From Anaspis maculata (taxonomy: Eukaryota; Arthropoda; Insecta; Coleoptera; Scraptiidae): DNA of 64,000 bases. The notes beneath the pieces are model-generated. The model was not told the origin of the DNA, searched no databases, and saw only the letters and a list, made by a program, of their open reading frames with translations. The position numbers and the translations under genes were made by a program. How positions within the stretch are numbered: the stretch's first letter is position 1; each line of letters begins with the position of its first letter. The stretch is taken from NCBI GenBank assembly GCA_949128115.1, contig OX421964.1, forward strand, positions 12,548,892-12,612,891. The letters run 5' to 3'. Shown one piece after another: positions 32,678-44,031 of the stretch.

Positions 32678-33392
32678 ATGAGTGAGTTCCGACGATTGCT
32701 TCAAACCTTGATCAGGAGTGACAGCCCTGCTGTCTTGGACGAAATCCAAGATATTCTGGAAAAAGCAAGAGACAACGAGCAAATTGGTGACTTGATCGAT
32801 GCACTCAAGGACGAAGTCGGATGTCCGATTTGTTTGGAACTGCCAACCGAGGTCTGCGTGACGATGTGCGGACACGTGTTCTGTACATACTGCCTGGCCA
32901 GCGTGCAGGAACAAGAGTGCCCTCTGTGCAGGTCCGATTCGCCCACAGCAAAACGTCTGGAAAGCCTGGATACAATAATCAGCACGGTAAGAATGGCCAT
33001 TTCTAATATATTAACGTTGTCTTGATGCGATTGAAACATTTCAGGTGATGAAGAGAGGTGGCGAGCCTTGGTTTGAACAAGTGGAGGAGAGGAGATGGAC
33101 ATGGACGCTCGTCCAAGATTTGGACATGATCCGTCGCTGGAATGAGCTTCTTGAGTCTTCGATGGACGACCACGGAAGTCTAATGGAAGAAATCGAACTC
33201 CTCGGTCGAAGATACGACGGTGTTCTCAAGAAATTTCCTTTCAATAAGGAAAATTTACTGGATGTGGAGGACGAAATTATATCGTTGAATCTAGAGTTCT
33301 GTGACGTACGAGCAAGAATGGATGTTGTGAAAAATGCCGAGTACGTGGGAATGTCATCAAGTTTTTGTAAATACATAGGTTTTTCTAGGTGA
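32678..33392 (+). CDS. RING-finger protein (plus copy), two exons, 218 aa
   Basis: Probable E3 ubiquitin ligase or RING adaptor. Exon 1 is 32678-32986 and exon 2 is 33045-33392, separated by a 58-bp GT-AG intron (ACG|GTAAGA…TTTCAG|GTG, phase 0). The N-terminal 45 residues are helical (FRRLLQTLIRS, AVLDEIQDILEKA). The C3HC4 RING at about 48-84 begins GCPICLELPTE and continues CGHVFCTYCLASVQEQECPLC. The C-terminal half (WFEQVEERRW, LLGRRYDGVLKKF, then an acidic helical tail) matches only the paralogue's exon 2. The stop is TGA at 33390-33392; AATAAA starts at 33393. The ATG follows a conserved upstream region. The RING itself resembles BRCA1-type RINGs. The substrate is unknown. Confidence 0.85.
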
Positions 33393-33397
33393 ATAAA

Positions 33398-34515
33398 GCA
33401 TCTCCACACAAGACTGTTGTTTTATTGAGGGTGTCTAGTACAAAAAATTCATTTCCAATTTGCCCCCGTTGAGGAAAATATATGCAACACTGTATACACC
33501 GGTTAACTCGCCATCAAGTCTTTGCCTGGTTTAACAATGCATAGGACATAAAGCTATAGAAATTTGTACAATACCAACTACCTAACTATAATCTCTCACC
33601 CAACCATTATATATTTGCTATTGTAACGCAAAAGTGGTCAAAAAGGTGTCTACTCACTCACCTATACGAATTGAATGTTTTGAATTTGGAGCTGTATATT
33701 GAAATCTTCTGAACTATGATATTTCTAGTGGCAAACACTAGGTATACAGGTGTCTCGAAATTATTGCAACAAAATTTACAGAGAGATTGGAAATTGAAAA
33801 ATTAAGGGGATGAGGGGAGGGAACAGATTTTCTCAAAATTTTTCGAGAAGCAAGCTAGAAGTGTTTTCTCCAAGTCCACAAACGCGCGAAGACGTGGTCC
33901 TCAAGTTGTACGGTCTGAAGGTAGGTAGGTAGGTACGGTCGGAAGGTAGAAATAACCAGAAACCATTTTCGTAGAATTCTTCAACACATTTAAGAGATCT
34001 TCTTAAGGCTGCAGAAAAGGTGGCTCTCACTGCTCACTGAAAGTCATGTCAGTAGGTGGTTCATACTGTGGTATTCCCCCTTAGTTTTGTTTGTACGTTG
34101 GTAGCTGAAGTAGGTACGGTCGTTGACGTAGGTGACGTTTGCCGATGGGAAAGGGAGATGGCGCTGCCCTGGGCGAGCCAGGCGAGCGGCAGCCGCGGGC
34201 AGACAGAGAGAAGAGAATCAGCTGTGGTGAAGAACACGTGATTTCCAGTGCATCGAGAGTGCGTTGTTTTTATAATTTTAAGGTCGGTCTTTCTTTGATT
34301 ATTGTATCGTGATTTTGGTTTCCACCCACTGACGTATAATACTAGACGGATCTTTCCTATCCCCATTACACAGTGTGTTGACGCGCGAGAACCGCTAGGA
34401 CCAAGGGAAAGTGGAGGGGCGCGGGAGTTTGTTATCAGGACGACCCATAGACGTGCTTGCAGCGTTTTCTTCATGTTAAGGGGGCGAAACAAATGGAGGT
34501 AAAAAATAACGTTAA
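33398..34515. other. Non-coding; GC-rich patch at 34130-34215
   Basis: No gene recognised. Positions 34130-34215 are strikingly GC-rich for this window and could mark a promoter region, but no exon was identified. A GGTAGGTAGGTAC short repeat lies near 33918-33936. ORFs here (34056-34241, 34061-34585) are low quality. Confidence 0.35.
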
Positions 34516-34829
34516 GGCTAAAGGGGACGATAAAATAATGTGTTTCTGAGACGCGAGATGGCGCGGAAACTATTAACATTCTCAAAATTCACTCAATAGA
34601 CCGATTTTGAAAATTCAAACGTTATCATTTCTAGAATATATAATTATTTGATGCTGTAGTCAAAAATTTTGATTTTTGTATTTTTTGGAAAATTTTTTTT
34701 GATTTTCTCAAATCATTTTTTGTTTTTAAATCCCAGGAAATCATTTTATTCTGTGGTAAATAATAACCTTTTTTCAAAATTCAAACATCATCAATAGTAT
34801 CGACCGAAATCAATTTTGAATATTTCCCT

Positions 34830-35117
34830 TTGAAATTCACCGCGTGCCGCTATCATCATACATTATTTATAGTCCGCAAAAAAAAGAACTCTGTCGATTT
34901 TTGTTGGAATCAAATTCTTGAAACATTCGAAAATTCAAAAAAAAAGTTCACCCATACACCAACGGTACACCCTGGTGCAAGTACAACAACCTTATCTCAG
35001 CAGTCTGTCGCCCATTGGGAGCAGCCAATTTCAATCTTTGATTTCAATGAAAATTTAGAACAGGCATTGAACCCAGTAACTGGAAGCTATGGGAAGATGA
35101 AGAGTGGCCGATCCTAG
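34830..35117 (+). CDS. Unassigned ORF fragment inside the TTAA element
   Basis: A 95-codon open frame. The second half (HPGASTTTLSQQSVAHWEQP, then ISIFDFNENLEQALN) reads like real protein. The first part is probably not coding. The frame is cut by insertion of the palindrome at 35117. I do not recognise a domain. From position it could be part of the protein whose YqaJ portion lies at 39.9 kb, since the material in between is nested elements, but this is inference. Confidence 0.3.
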   Translation: MKFTACRYHHTLFIVRKKKNSVDFCWNQILETFENSKKKFTHTPTVHPGASTTTLSQQSVAHWEQPISIFDFNENLEQALNPVTGSYGKMKSGRS

Positions 35118-35823
35118 CTAGCCCAGGCGCCTGGGAGCAAAAATCAGCTCAATAAGGAAATAATTGTTTCCTGGCTGGAAAATAGCTTGAAACGATCTGT
35201 GTGGCTTAGGTTTTGACATACTAATTTCCCCCCTTTCGGAAATTCGGTGTCATGTCGCCATCATCAACAAGAAGTGCACCAGCGTGGTTTTTGCCGAATA
35301 TCTTGATTTTGGGCCATCTGACAGCAAAAGATGTAGGTAGTCATTTTTAAACCAATGAAATTTCCTACGGAATAATTTTTAAATGACCTTTCTGCGACCT
35401 ATGGTTTTTGAGATACAGCTTCTGGAGGCGAAAGGTATTGTCGTAGAAGCTTCATGGCCACTTGACTCAAAAAACTAAAATGTCGATGTGACAAAAAAAT
35501 TTAAAAATGAGATTTCTCGAGATTTCCTTCATGCTATAGTTGCGGTGATGGACTCAAACTCTTTTTTTGAACCGTTGATTACGAATATAGAATAGTCAAA
35601 AACGTCACATTGTAGATCAGAGAAATTTTACATATTTCTTCGATTTAGCCTATATGCGACACTCTAAGCACTTAACACGAGTCCAATATCGATATGGATT
35701 TGCTCTATAAGATTCACTTAATACACTAAAGAACTGGTCAGCTAACAGCTTTACTGTGAAATGTTTTGAGGGCCCTCTGAAATCATCAGAATATTAAAAA
35801 TTTACAGTACCAAGGAATGTATA

Positions 35824-36871
35824 CAGGGTGGTCCTCGTTTTATGTCATTAAATTCAAGGATCAATAAAAAATGAAAAATGAAGGGGACTTTCTTCAGAAA
35901 ACATATTTGAGAAATTCCTAATAACAGAGATACAGCCCTTCAAAGTATAGAAATAAATAATCGTTTTCTCCGCATAACTTTTGAACCGTTCAACCGATTT
36001 CATTAAAAATAGAACCAAAGGTTTACTGATGTTATCCCCTGTCGAACAATTATAACATGTTCCATAAAAAAGTTTCAGGCGGGCTTAGACATTAGGGGGT
36101 GACCCTACTTCCCCCCCCCCTATTTTTCACCTTCCTAGTTATTTTTTGAAACTGTTTATAATTTTGAATTTTACGTTCAATTTAGAAGAAAAAGTCACTC
36201 CTGCAAAATTTTGATTAGAGGCTTCGTTTAGGAGATATTCGAGTTTGAAACTTTGGAAAACATCCCGAAATCGCCACTTTCCAGAACCCAAATTGTTTTT
36301 TTCCTGAAAATTTCCCGTGTTTTGGAAAAAATGGTGGTTTATAAACTTAGAAACTCTAGAAAACCTATTCCAGCTGAGAAATCATTAGTTTCTTTGAATT
36401 TTAATTTTTAGACCTTTGAAAGTGGCGATTTCGGGATGTTTCCCAAAGTTTCAAACCCAAATATCTCCTAAACGAAGCCTCTAATCGAAATTTTGCAACA
36501 GTGATTTTTTCTTCGAAATTGAACGTAGAGTTTAAAATTATGAACAGTTTTCTAAAATAACTAGGGGGGTGAAAAATAGGGGGGGAAAAGTAGGGTCACT
36601 TCCTAATGTCTAAGCCCCTGAAACTTTTTTATGGAACATGTTATGATTGTTCGACAGGAGATAATTTCAGTGAACCTTTGGTTCTATTTATAATCAAATC
36701 GGTTGAACGGTTCAAAAGTTATGCGAAAAAAACGATTATTTATTTCCAACTTTGAAGGGCTGTATCTCTGTTATTAGGCATTTTTCAAATATGTTTTCTG
36801 GAGAAAGTCCCCTTCATTTTTCATTCTCTATCGATCCTTAAATTTAATGACATAAAAGTTGGACCACCCTG
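35824..36871. mobile_element. CAGGGTG foldback nested in the palindrome, 1,048 bp
   Basis: From CAGGGTGGTCCTCGTTTTAT to GGACCACCCTG, with TA on both sides. Inverted arms share AATGAAGGGGACTTTCT and AGAAAGTCCCCTTCATT, and GAACCGTTCAACCGATTT with its complement. No coding capacity. Confidence 0.82.
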
Positions 36872-36874
36872 TAT

Positions 36875-37008
36875 AACAGTATATTATATACCAAGGGAAC
36901 AAAGTGAATTTTTAATTTGGGAATTTGGACCCAAAGGGCCATCGAGCAACAAACTTCACCCAAGAAATCAAAAATTCACTTTGGTTCCTTGGTATATAGT
37001 ATACTGTT
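36875..37008. mobile_element. 134-bp MITE
   Basis: AACAGTATATTATATACCAA on the left and TTGGTATATAGTATACTGTT on the right are inverted, with a further GTGAATTTTT/AAAAATTCAC pair inside. It inserted next to the CAGGGTG element at the centre of the larger palindrome. Confidence 0.65.
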
Positions 37009-37847
37009 AGATACATTTCTTGCTACTGTAAATTTTAATGATTTTAGAGGGCCTTCAAAACATTTTACAGGTAAGCTGTGAGCTGATCACTTTTTAAGTG
37101 TATCAAGTGAAGCTTACAGAGCAATGCATATTGATATTGGACTCGCGATAAGTGCTAAGAGTTTCGCATAGGCTAAATCGAGGAAATATGTCAAATTTCT
37201 CTGTTCTGATTTGATTCCCGTAGTACACCCTGTATATGTACAATGTGACGTTTTTGACTTTTCAATATTCGTAATCTACGGTTCAAGAGGAAGAGTTTAA
37301 GACCATCACCGCAACTATAGGATGAATATTTCTCGAGTAATCTCATTTTGAAATTTTTTTTGTCACATCGACATTTTAGTTATTCGAGTCAAGTGGCCAT
37401 GGAGCTTTCACGACAATGACTCTCGCTTCCAGAAGCCCTATCTCAAAGACCATAGGTCGCAGAAAATTGATTGAAAAACCAAATTGTAGGGAATTTCATA
37501 GGCTTCAAAATGACTTCTCACATCTTTTGCTGTCAGATGACCCAAAATTAAGATATTTGGCAAAAACCACGCTGGTGCACTTCTTGTTGATGATGTCGAC
37601 ATGAAGCCGACATTTCCGAAAGGGGGGAAACTAGTATGTCAAAACCTAAGCTACACAGATCGTTTTGAGCTAGTTCCCAGCCAGGAAACAATTATTTCCT
37701 TATTGTTTTCCCTGGCGCCTGGGCTAAGCGTAAATATCCCATAGCGGCCTTACCGTTCAAGATAGAAAAAAAGAAATAAAAGAATAATGCCATTCTGTAA
37801 AAAATAACATTCCATAAACGCATTGTTATGTAAAAATCCGTGTCGGC

Positions 37848-38304
37848 AATGGGGAACTATAGGCAAAACGGATTGTAGAGGGCGACGTGTTCCATGCACC
37901 CATATTGACAGTTAACGTACATAACCTCAAAGAAATGAAAACAAATGTACGGAGAGTGGAAAGTGCTCAATGAAGAGTTGAGGCGGGGAGGGAGCCCCAC
38001 TGAGAGGGAATAAAAAAGAGATAGTGCAAACTGCAAAGGTATGGTCCTTTGGAACTGTTGCAGCCTGATACACAACACGTCACTACCATTTTTTTTACCG
38101 CGATTTTTGGCTTGTCGGCGTTCCTACTTTTCAACTCACGAAGTAACGCAAACCGCTGGGTTCCTATGCTGAGTGCTGACAAATGAAAATGAAATGACAA
38201 CTACAAAGTTGAGGTTATGTACGCTTAAAATGACACTGATGATAGCTGGGGTGCATGGAACACGAGCGCCATTACTTCAAGCGTTTGCCACTATAGTTCC
38301 CCAT
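37848..38304. mobile_element. MITE-like element with AATGGGGAACTATAG ends
   Basis: AATGGGGAACTATAG at the left and CTATAGTTCCCCATT at the right are exact inverted ends. A second block, GTGTTCCATGCACCC, also recurs inverted further in. GGC on both sides could be a 3-bp duplication. The interior carries the start of a THAP-like zinc finger on the minus strand, pointing to derivation from a THAP-bearing transposon. Confidence 0.65.
37967..38089 (-). pseudogene. Truncated THAP-like N-terminus
   Basis: The minus-strand ATG at 38089 starts MVVTCCVSGCNSSKGPYLCS, closely resembling the first Cys pair of THAP fingers (CCVPGC-type). After about 20 residues the frame loses resemblance and ends at 37967. 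There is no second ligand pair and no catalytic domain. It lies within the AATGGGG-ended element, so it is a remnant of that element's parent transposase. It is a different family from the ISL2EU copy. Confidence 0.5.
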
Positions 38305-38410
38305 TGGCTGTTGCCTGAGTAATCACAACGTAACAGAGCCTTTATGGAACGTAATTTTTTAGAGAATCGCACCATAAGAGAAAATCTGTTAGTGGGAGCG
38401 GTACGCAAAA

Positions 38411-39829
38411 GCATACCGCATTTTAGAGTGCAGTAACGAGATTTTGCATGGGCGTACTTTATACCAAGACAAGCGATTTGACCCGCAGCACTCGATATTT
38501 CGTCCCTTAGGGGGCCAATGGGGGCTCTCCAAATTTTCAAGATGCAAGAACTTTCACAAAATGATCATTGAGTATCGTCACATATGTCATAAGTGAAGCT
38601 TACGGGTCTATCGAAAATGTTTTCATCAAATGTCGTCGTGTCCGATTCATTCTTCACATTTGAAAAAAAAAATTCTTTCGCAGAGGTCAAAAAAACTGTT
38701 TTTATTTTTTCTGCTGTGCAAGGAAACGATAAATTCATATGTTTTGTTGCGTTCCCAACTAAATCGCGTTCCGTAAGCCCAAATATGAAGACAATTTTTT
38801 CGCAATATCATTTTCCCAAGAAGAGGTGACCTCTTCAGTACACTTTTTTCAACAGCATTTTTTTCAATGTTCGTAGTGGATAAGACTGTCAATTTTTGCT
38901 GATATGAGAAGCTTGAACTCTTTCCTTAGTAATTTCCATGCAACATGGCTTCAAAACATACAAAAGAGCCCTTAAACTTTTTTTTCTGCTGGGCCGTCAA
39001 ATTTTTGGCATGCTGATTTTGTAGTAGGGGAGACGCGCAAATAAATAAGATCTAGTCTAGGCGAATAAGTTCTACCGGAAAATATACCTACTTACACCTA
39101 ACGACTCTGCGTTTTGTTGTACTGCAATAAAACACGGCATGGAAGAATATTTTCTGTTGAAACCAAATCGCCTGTGCCTGCAGCCTGGATTGAATACTGG
39201 TCCGCGTCTCTCCTACTGTAAAAGCAAAATATCGTAAGTTGGACGGCCCAACAGAAAATTATTTTTTTTGGGCTCCCTTGGGCGTTTTAGAGTCATGTTG
39301 CTTCGCAACCACCAGGACAAGAGTTCGAGGTCTCCATTCCTGCAAAAATTACAAGTGATATCCAGTGGGGACATAGAAAGAAATGCTCTTGGAAAAGAGG
39401 TACTGAAGAGGTCACCACTTCTTTGAAAAATACCATTACAAGAAAAATTTCTTTTTAATTAGGTTTAGGGAATGCGATTTAGTTGGGAACGCAACAGAAC
39501 ATATGAATTTTTCGTCTCCTTGCATAGAAGAAAAAATAAAAACAGTTGTTTTGACCTCTGCCAAAGAAATTTTTTTTCAAGTGTGAAGAATGAATCGGAC
39601 ACAACGACAATTGATGAAAATATTCTCAATAGACCTGTGAGCTTCACTTATGACATACATGACGATATTCAATGATCGTCATGTGGAAGTTCTTGCATCT
39701 TGAAAATTTGGAAGGCCCCTATTGGCCCCCTAAGGGACAAAATATCGAGTGCTGCGGGTCAAATCGCTTGTCTTGGTATAAAGTATGCCCATACCAAATC
39801 TCGTTACTGCACTCCAAAATGCAGTATCG
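38411..39829. mobile_element. Foldback element, 1.4 kb
   Basis: The left arm (about 38411-38900) recurs inverted at about 39360-39829. TGCAGTAACGAGATTT pairs with AAATCTCGTTACTGCA, and CGTGTCCGATTCATTCTTCA pairs with TGAAGAATGAATCGGACACA. The spacer has its own inner pair, CTGGGCCGTC near 38988 and GACGGCCCAAC near 39241, suggesting a nested element. The matching ORFs in the two arms (for example 38593-38829 and 39465-39647) are mirror artefacts. Confidence 0.7.
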
Positions 39830-39904
39830 ATGTGTTTTTAGGTGTGCACCGCTTGCACTATGTATGGTTTGATTAGAACCACATTAGAACTGAACTTAAC
39901 GGAA

Positions 39905-40330
39905 TAAAGTTGAACTATGAGGCCTGTTTGTGGACCCGACGACCCATGGATATCTTGCGGAATCGCCAGACGGGCTTCTTCCTCATCAGAATGATACTAT
40001 CATCCGGGTGAAATGTCCTATTGGATTTGAAAGTAATCAATTAAATTTATTATTGATGATTTTAGCTCTAAAATATGTATGTACATATTGCCCGAAGTCG
40101 GCAAAACAAAAGACCATACAAGAAGCTATACAGACCAATCAAAAATTTTGTTTGGAGAGAAATTCTCAGCCTCAACGGACACACTATCACTATTTTCAAG
40201 TACAAGGACATAGTGCACTGGCAAAATAAAAACAAAATTGACTTCAATATCAAAATTCTATTGCCTGAAATCATCGATCTGCGAGCTTGTAGGAGCATGC
40301 CCATTCGAGAAAGTTTAAATGCCATGACTT
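39905..40330 (+). pseudogene. Decayed YqaJ-domain nuclease gene
   Basis: This resembles YqaJ proteins carried by insect DNA transposons. It shows NYEA, then a shift to VDPTTHGYLAESPDGLLPHQ (the Asp-containing GxxxSPDGL motif is kept), IIRVKCPIG, FCLERNSQPQRTHYHYFQVQ, and in another frame LLPEIIDLRACRSMPIRES. The catalytic EXK motif reads RVK, so the Glu is lost. Two frameshifts separate the segments near 39925 and 40230. Compared with the intact YqaJ protein at 17377-21389 it is a different lineage. It is inactive and was probably cargo of the TTAA-flanked element. Confidence 0.75.
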
Positions 40331-40479
40331 TTTTCCCATCAACGTTTCTTACTAGTCACTTTTCGACACTCAAACGCGTATCGTACTACGATACGTAATA
40401 CGAATTTTATACGAAACAAGAGTGCATTCTAATGGAACGATTTTAACAAAAATCAAATGAGCTGAGGTCATTCATGAAG

Positions 40480-40620
40480 ATAACCACACAGACAGCCAGG
40501 CACACAAACAAACAGACAGATATCCACACAGGAGTCAAACGGACGGACGGACAGACAGACAGACAAACTTCAGACGGAGTAGGAGTAGGAGGAGTAGTAG
40601 TAGTAATAGTTCTTTGCAGT
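40480..40620. repeat. Microsatellite tract (ACAG/ACGG and AGT types)
   Basis: Compound simple repeat: ACACAGACAGCC…ACAAACAAACAGACAG, then ACGGACGGACAGACAGACAG, then AGGAGTAGGAGGAGTAGTAG. The overlapping ORFs are artefacts. Confidence 0.8.
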
Positions 40621-41347
40621 TTTGTTATTGCTATCAGTGTATATAGTTTTAAATACATTTGTGCACTTGCAGTCTATTATTTTGCAATTGCAATATGATT
40701 TTACAATGTTTGTCCTTTTATAATTGGATATAAGTATCTTGGAGTATCAGTAGATTCTAGATCTAGATAGTGTGATGTCGTGAGATAAATGATCAACTTG
40801 AAAAAAAATATTACAATTTCAGAAATCGTAGCAACGAAATATATCGGCGTAATACCACAGAATAAATACCACGATGTCACAAATCTTTACTACTGCTCTA
40901 TTTACATCGCCTATTTCTCAGAAAACATCATAACACCATGTGTGTAGAAAGTGATCACTACCTTTATCGTGAATGACTCATCGCGGAGAACAGCTGCAGC
41001 GGGCGGCAAATATCAAAGAGAGATTTTCAAAATGTGTTTCGGAGAGCACCATTTGTGCTACAAAAATTCTAAAAACGGATTAATGTTTGATATTTTCAGT
41101 ACTTCTGAATGACTACCTGCGATTTTTGAAAAAATCGAAATTAATTTGTAAAATTGAAAAAAGAAATTTAAAAAAAAATTTGGAATTTTTTTTGACTACT
41201 GCATCAAATAGAATTAAAATCTTAGTATAACCCTTTTTTCAGATCTAAAATTGGACTAATGGTTTTCCCAAAAACATTTTATTACTTTTGATATATTTTC
41301 TCTCTGTCGCACACTTGGTACTCAATTTCAGTCCCCTTTAGCCTTAA

Positions 41348-44029
41348 TGTATGCTCCCGGTATGCCAAAGCTTTGCACACCTGGCACAGCTGCACCATTA
41401 TTACCTCGCGAAATAAGCAAAATATCGAATGAAACGACAAATAATAATGAGCAACAAAGAAATGGGCTGGCTATGGTGTGACGTGTGACAGCATGCAACG
41501 CGATCAGCTGACCGCAGTGCGCGACTCACATCAAGGTGCTACAATACGAGGTGTGATCACTTGGAATTTAATCCCTACTCTCTATCTCTACTCCTACTTC
41601 ACTTCTTAATTTTCAATCAGACATGGAAAATCTTCCCAAGAAATAGTACAGAATTGAATATCTTGACGATTTGGAGTAAAAATCCACACATTGGCCCTGC
41701 ATTCATCAAGCGGGCTCACCTCAGTTGATGTACTTGCATATTGTCATTTTCCTGACGTCGGCCATACTGTATTTAGGTCTTGGCCGCATGCACGGATGTA
41801 AACAACTCGGTCCAGTATTATACGTCAGTGCTTCCACCCACTCACAAAATCATGCATTTTGATACCTATTTTGTCCGCAAAATTATTGTGAATAACCCGA
41901 AATTCCTTGTTCTCTTTGTTCTCAACGGGCTTGCATAACCCGCCGCTTTTCCCCTTTGAAATCAAGGTGCTCCACACTGCTTTAAATTTTGTGTAATTTG
42001 TCTACTCCCAAGTGATCTCAATATTAAGGGCGAAAGCCAAATCTAGTGAGTGTGACTTTACCACGGGATTGCGCTGTCGCGCGTATTTCGAGGTTTCATT
42101 GATGTTTCTTTTCCACAAGTTACGTCACAAACAGTAAAACGACAGAAAGAAACTCTGCTACGCCAAAATCAGCCGCTAAGTAGAGAACAGTACTTTTGAT
42201 GATTCATTCTCATTTTATTGTTCATTGTCGGGTTATACATGAAAGTAAAGGAAGGAAAGGGGACTTGCGCGCTTCTCCGTGTCCTGGGGGGGGGGTCCAC
42301 CTTCTCGTATGAATCTGCCTTGTTGAGTCTACTAACCTTTTATTATTTGGGGGGGAATTGTATAATCTCTTTCGCAAAATGTTTAACGTGATCCCTTGTT
42401 GTTCTTACTTATGATGCGATTCTGTAAAGGATGGCATTCTGTAGATACGCTGTTATTTAAAAGAAATCCTGTCGGCTATTGGTTTGCCTAGTGTAACGAA
42501 GCATTTGGGGAATGTTGTTTCTGTTGGGAATCGCCACATTAGTTTCCCACCTTTTTGCCGCTGCTTCAGACTCTGGTTTGTTTCTTCTTACTGCCCTGAT
42601 TCGACGGACATATTTATTTATAAACATAACGTATGATCCGAAAGTTTTGGGAATTTTTTTAAAAGCTAATAATTTTTTTGGATAGTTTCAATTTTGTAGC
42701 TTAATATTGCAAAAACTTGCATCATCTTTGACAATACCAAGTTCATATTCAACTTCAACATATTGAAGATGGGCTATTATCTTTGATGGCTCTCAGTTTT
42801 CTTCTGCCATGTTCGATCATTCTCTGGACAACAGCACTCGTACCGTACCTGTACTTCTTTACCTACTGTTTTTTAAGTCTAACTTTGACTTGCACAAATG
42901 GTGGATGCGTCAGTCAACGAGATACACCTTCAGTCTTAATGCATGTTTCAGTGCCTTGAAAATGCAATTGAATTGATAATAAAATCAAAATTGCACCTAC
43001 GTCTTTTGCTAGACCGAATAAGAAATACCGAACCCATCTTTTGATGGGCAGTGCACCAAGAACTGTATACCTACTTGGTAGACAAGGCAAGCATACGCCT
43101 AGTGCATTATTTACGGCCTGGGCCTGGGTTAGTGATGCCGTTTCCTACACCTCACTCGCTAACGCTTATAAATATTAGAAATCATATTGTTCTATGTTTT
43201 GTTGGTGTATTGTACGATGTACCTACGTGTGTGTTGTGGTGGTGGTGGTGCTCAAACAATGGGTCGGAAATAATGAAACGCATTATATTGTACAGAGAGA
43301 CTATACGGCCCACCACACCGCACAAATAGAATCAGCGCGCGGTCGGACGATAATCATAGTGATTGCTGCGAGAGTGTAACCACATCGCGTGGCTCTCGGT
43401 TACTGCCCCACACGCCTCTATCCAGACACTCAATCATTTGTTTGCTGTTGGTATTGGTATAATATACCTGTACTACTTGCAGTTATTGTTGCAATTTCCG
43501 GTTTTCATTCTTCAATTATTCATCCACGGTTAGGAGAACAGGGTATAGTAAACGATTGAAGAAAAATCGTCAAGAAGAATGATAAAAAATACTTCTATAG
43601 GAAGAAGATGAGATGCAAGTGGGTGGATGGCTGGATAAGGACCCCATTGTCCTGGCGATTGGGAGGCGGCTGGGCTGTCACTCACGTTTACCGTATCGCT
43701 AATCTGAAACACGGACGGTTTCTTGAGCGTCGGATAAAAAACCGGGGACTTGATGGAGAGAGGATGCGGGAAGTTCTCGCAGCCCAGTTTCGTGTCCTGA
43801 CGGCACATTCAAATCACTTGAATAGCGCAACTGATTTTTAGCGCATTTTCCATCTTGATGAAAATCGCTATTGCAACCGCTTTGTCCGTCCGTCCGTCCG
43901 TCCGTCCGTCCGTCCGTTTGTCCGTCCGTTCCTCGAACTCCTCCCAAACTAGACGACCTAGCTTTCTAATTTTTTCGCTGTTACATAGCTGCCACTCCCA
44001 AAGGAGGGCTAGGCTATATTGGATGTCTA
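41348..44029. other. Non-coding; short (TCCG)n tract at 43887-43930
   Basis: No gene recognised. Includes a G-run near 42286-42295 and a TCCG tetranucleotide run of about ten units at 43887-43930. Open frames at 43051-43329 and 43530-43947 have no domain, and the latter is partly microsatellite. Confidence 0.4.
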
Positions 44030-44031
44030 TA

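Larger units (their letters stand above)
35117..37728. mobile_element. Foldback element with GCCCAGGCGCC ends, 2.6 kb
   Basis: The left arm (35117 to about 35823) is repeated inverted in the right arm (about 37011-37728). GCCCAGGCGCC/GGCGCCTGGGC are the termini, flanked by TA, and AAGTGCACCAGCGTGG pairs with CCACGCTGGTGCACTT. The centre has been filled by a CAGGGTG element (35824-36871) and a 134-bp MITE (36875-37008). The right arm carries an additional CACCCTGTA-containing insertion near 37215-37240. The ORF at 37416-37604 is an arm artefact. Same end type as 10195-11232. Confidence 0.8.
34516..41343. mobile_element. 6.8-kb TTAA-flanked element with a YqaJ remnant
   Basis: GGCTAAAGGGGAC at 34516 and its complement GTCCCCTTTAGCC ending at 41343 are each flanked outward by TTAA (34512-34515, 41344-41347). 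Weaker inverted similarity extends inward about 250 bp, including GATGCTGTAGTCAAAAA near 34650 against the complement of TTTTTGACTACTGCATC near 41197. TTAA duplications are known for piggyBac and Kolobok elements; the ends do not begin CCC as piggyBac does. The interior holds an unassigned ORF (34830-35117), a decayed YqaJ-domain gene (about 39905-40330) and nested foldbacks. No DDE transposase was found, so the superfamily is open. Confidence 0.6.

Noticed and set aside
32591..33102. Minus-strand ORFs antisense to the RING gene
   Set aside because: Shadows of the plus-strand coding exons, which carry the RING motif and splice sites.
37416..37604. 62-codon ORF in the right arm of the 35-37.7 kb palindrome
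   Set aside because: Lies in inverted-repeat sequence and its mirror in the left arm is broken.
40474..40698. ORFs through the ACAG/AGT tract
   Set aside because: Simple-sequence translation.
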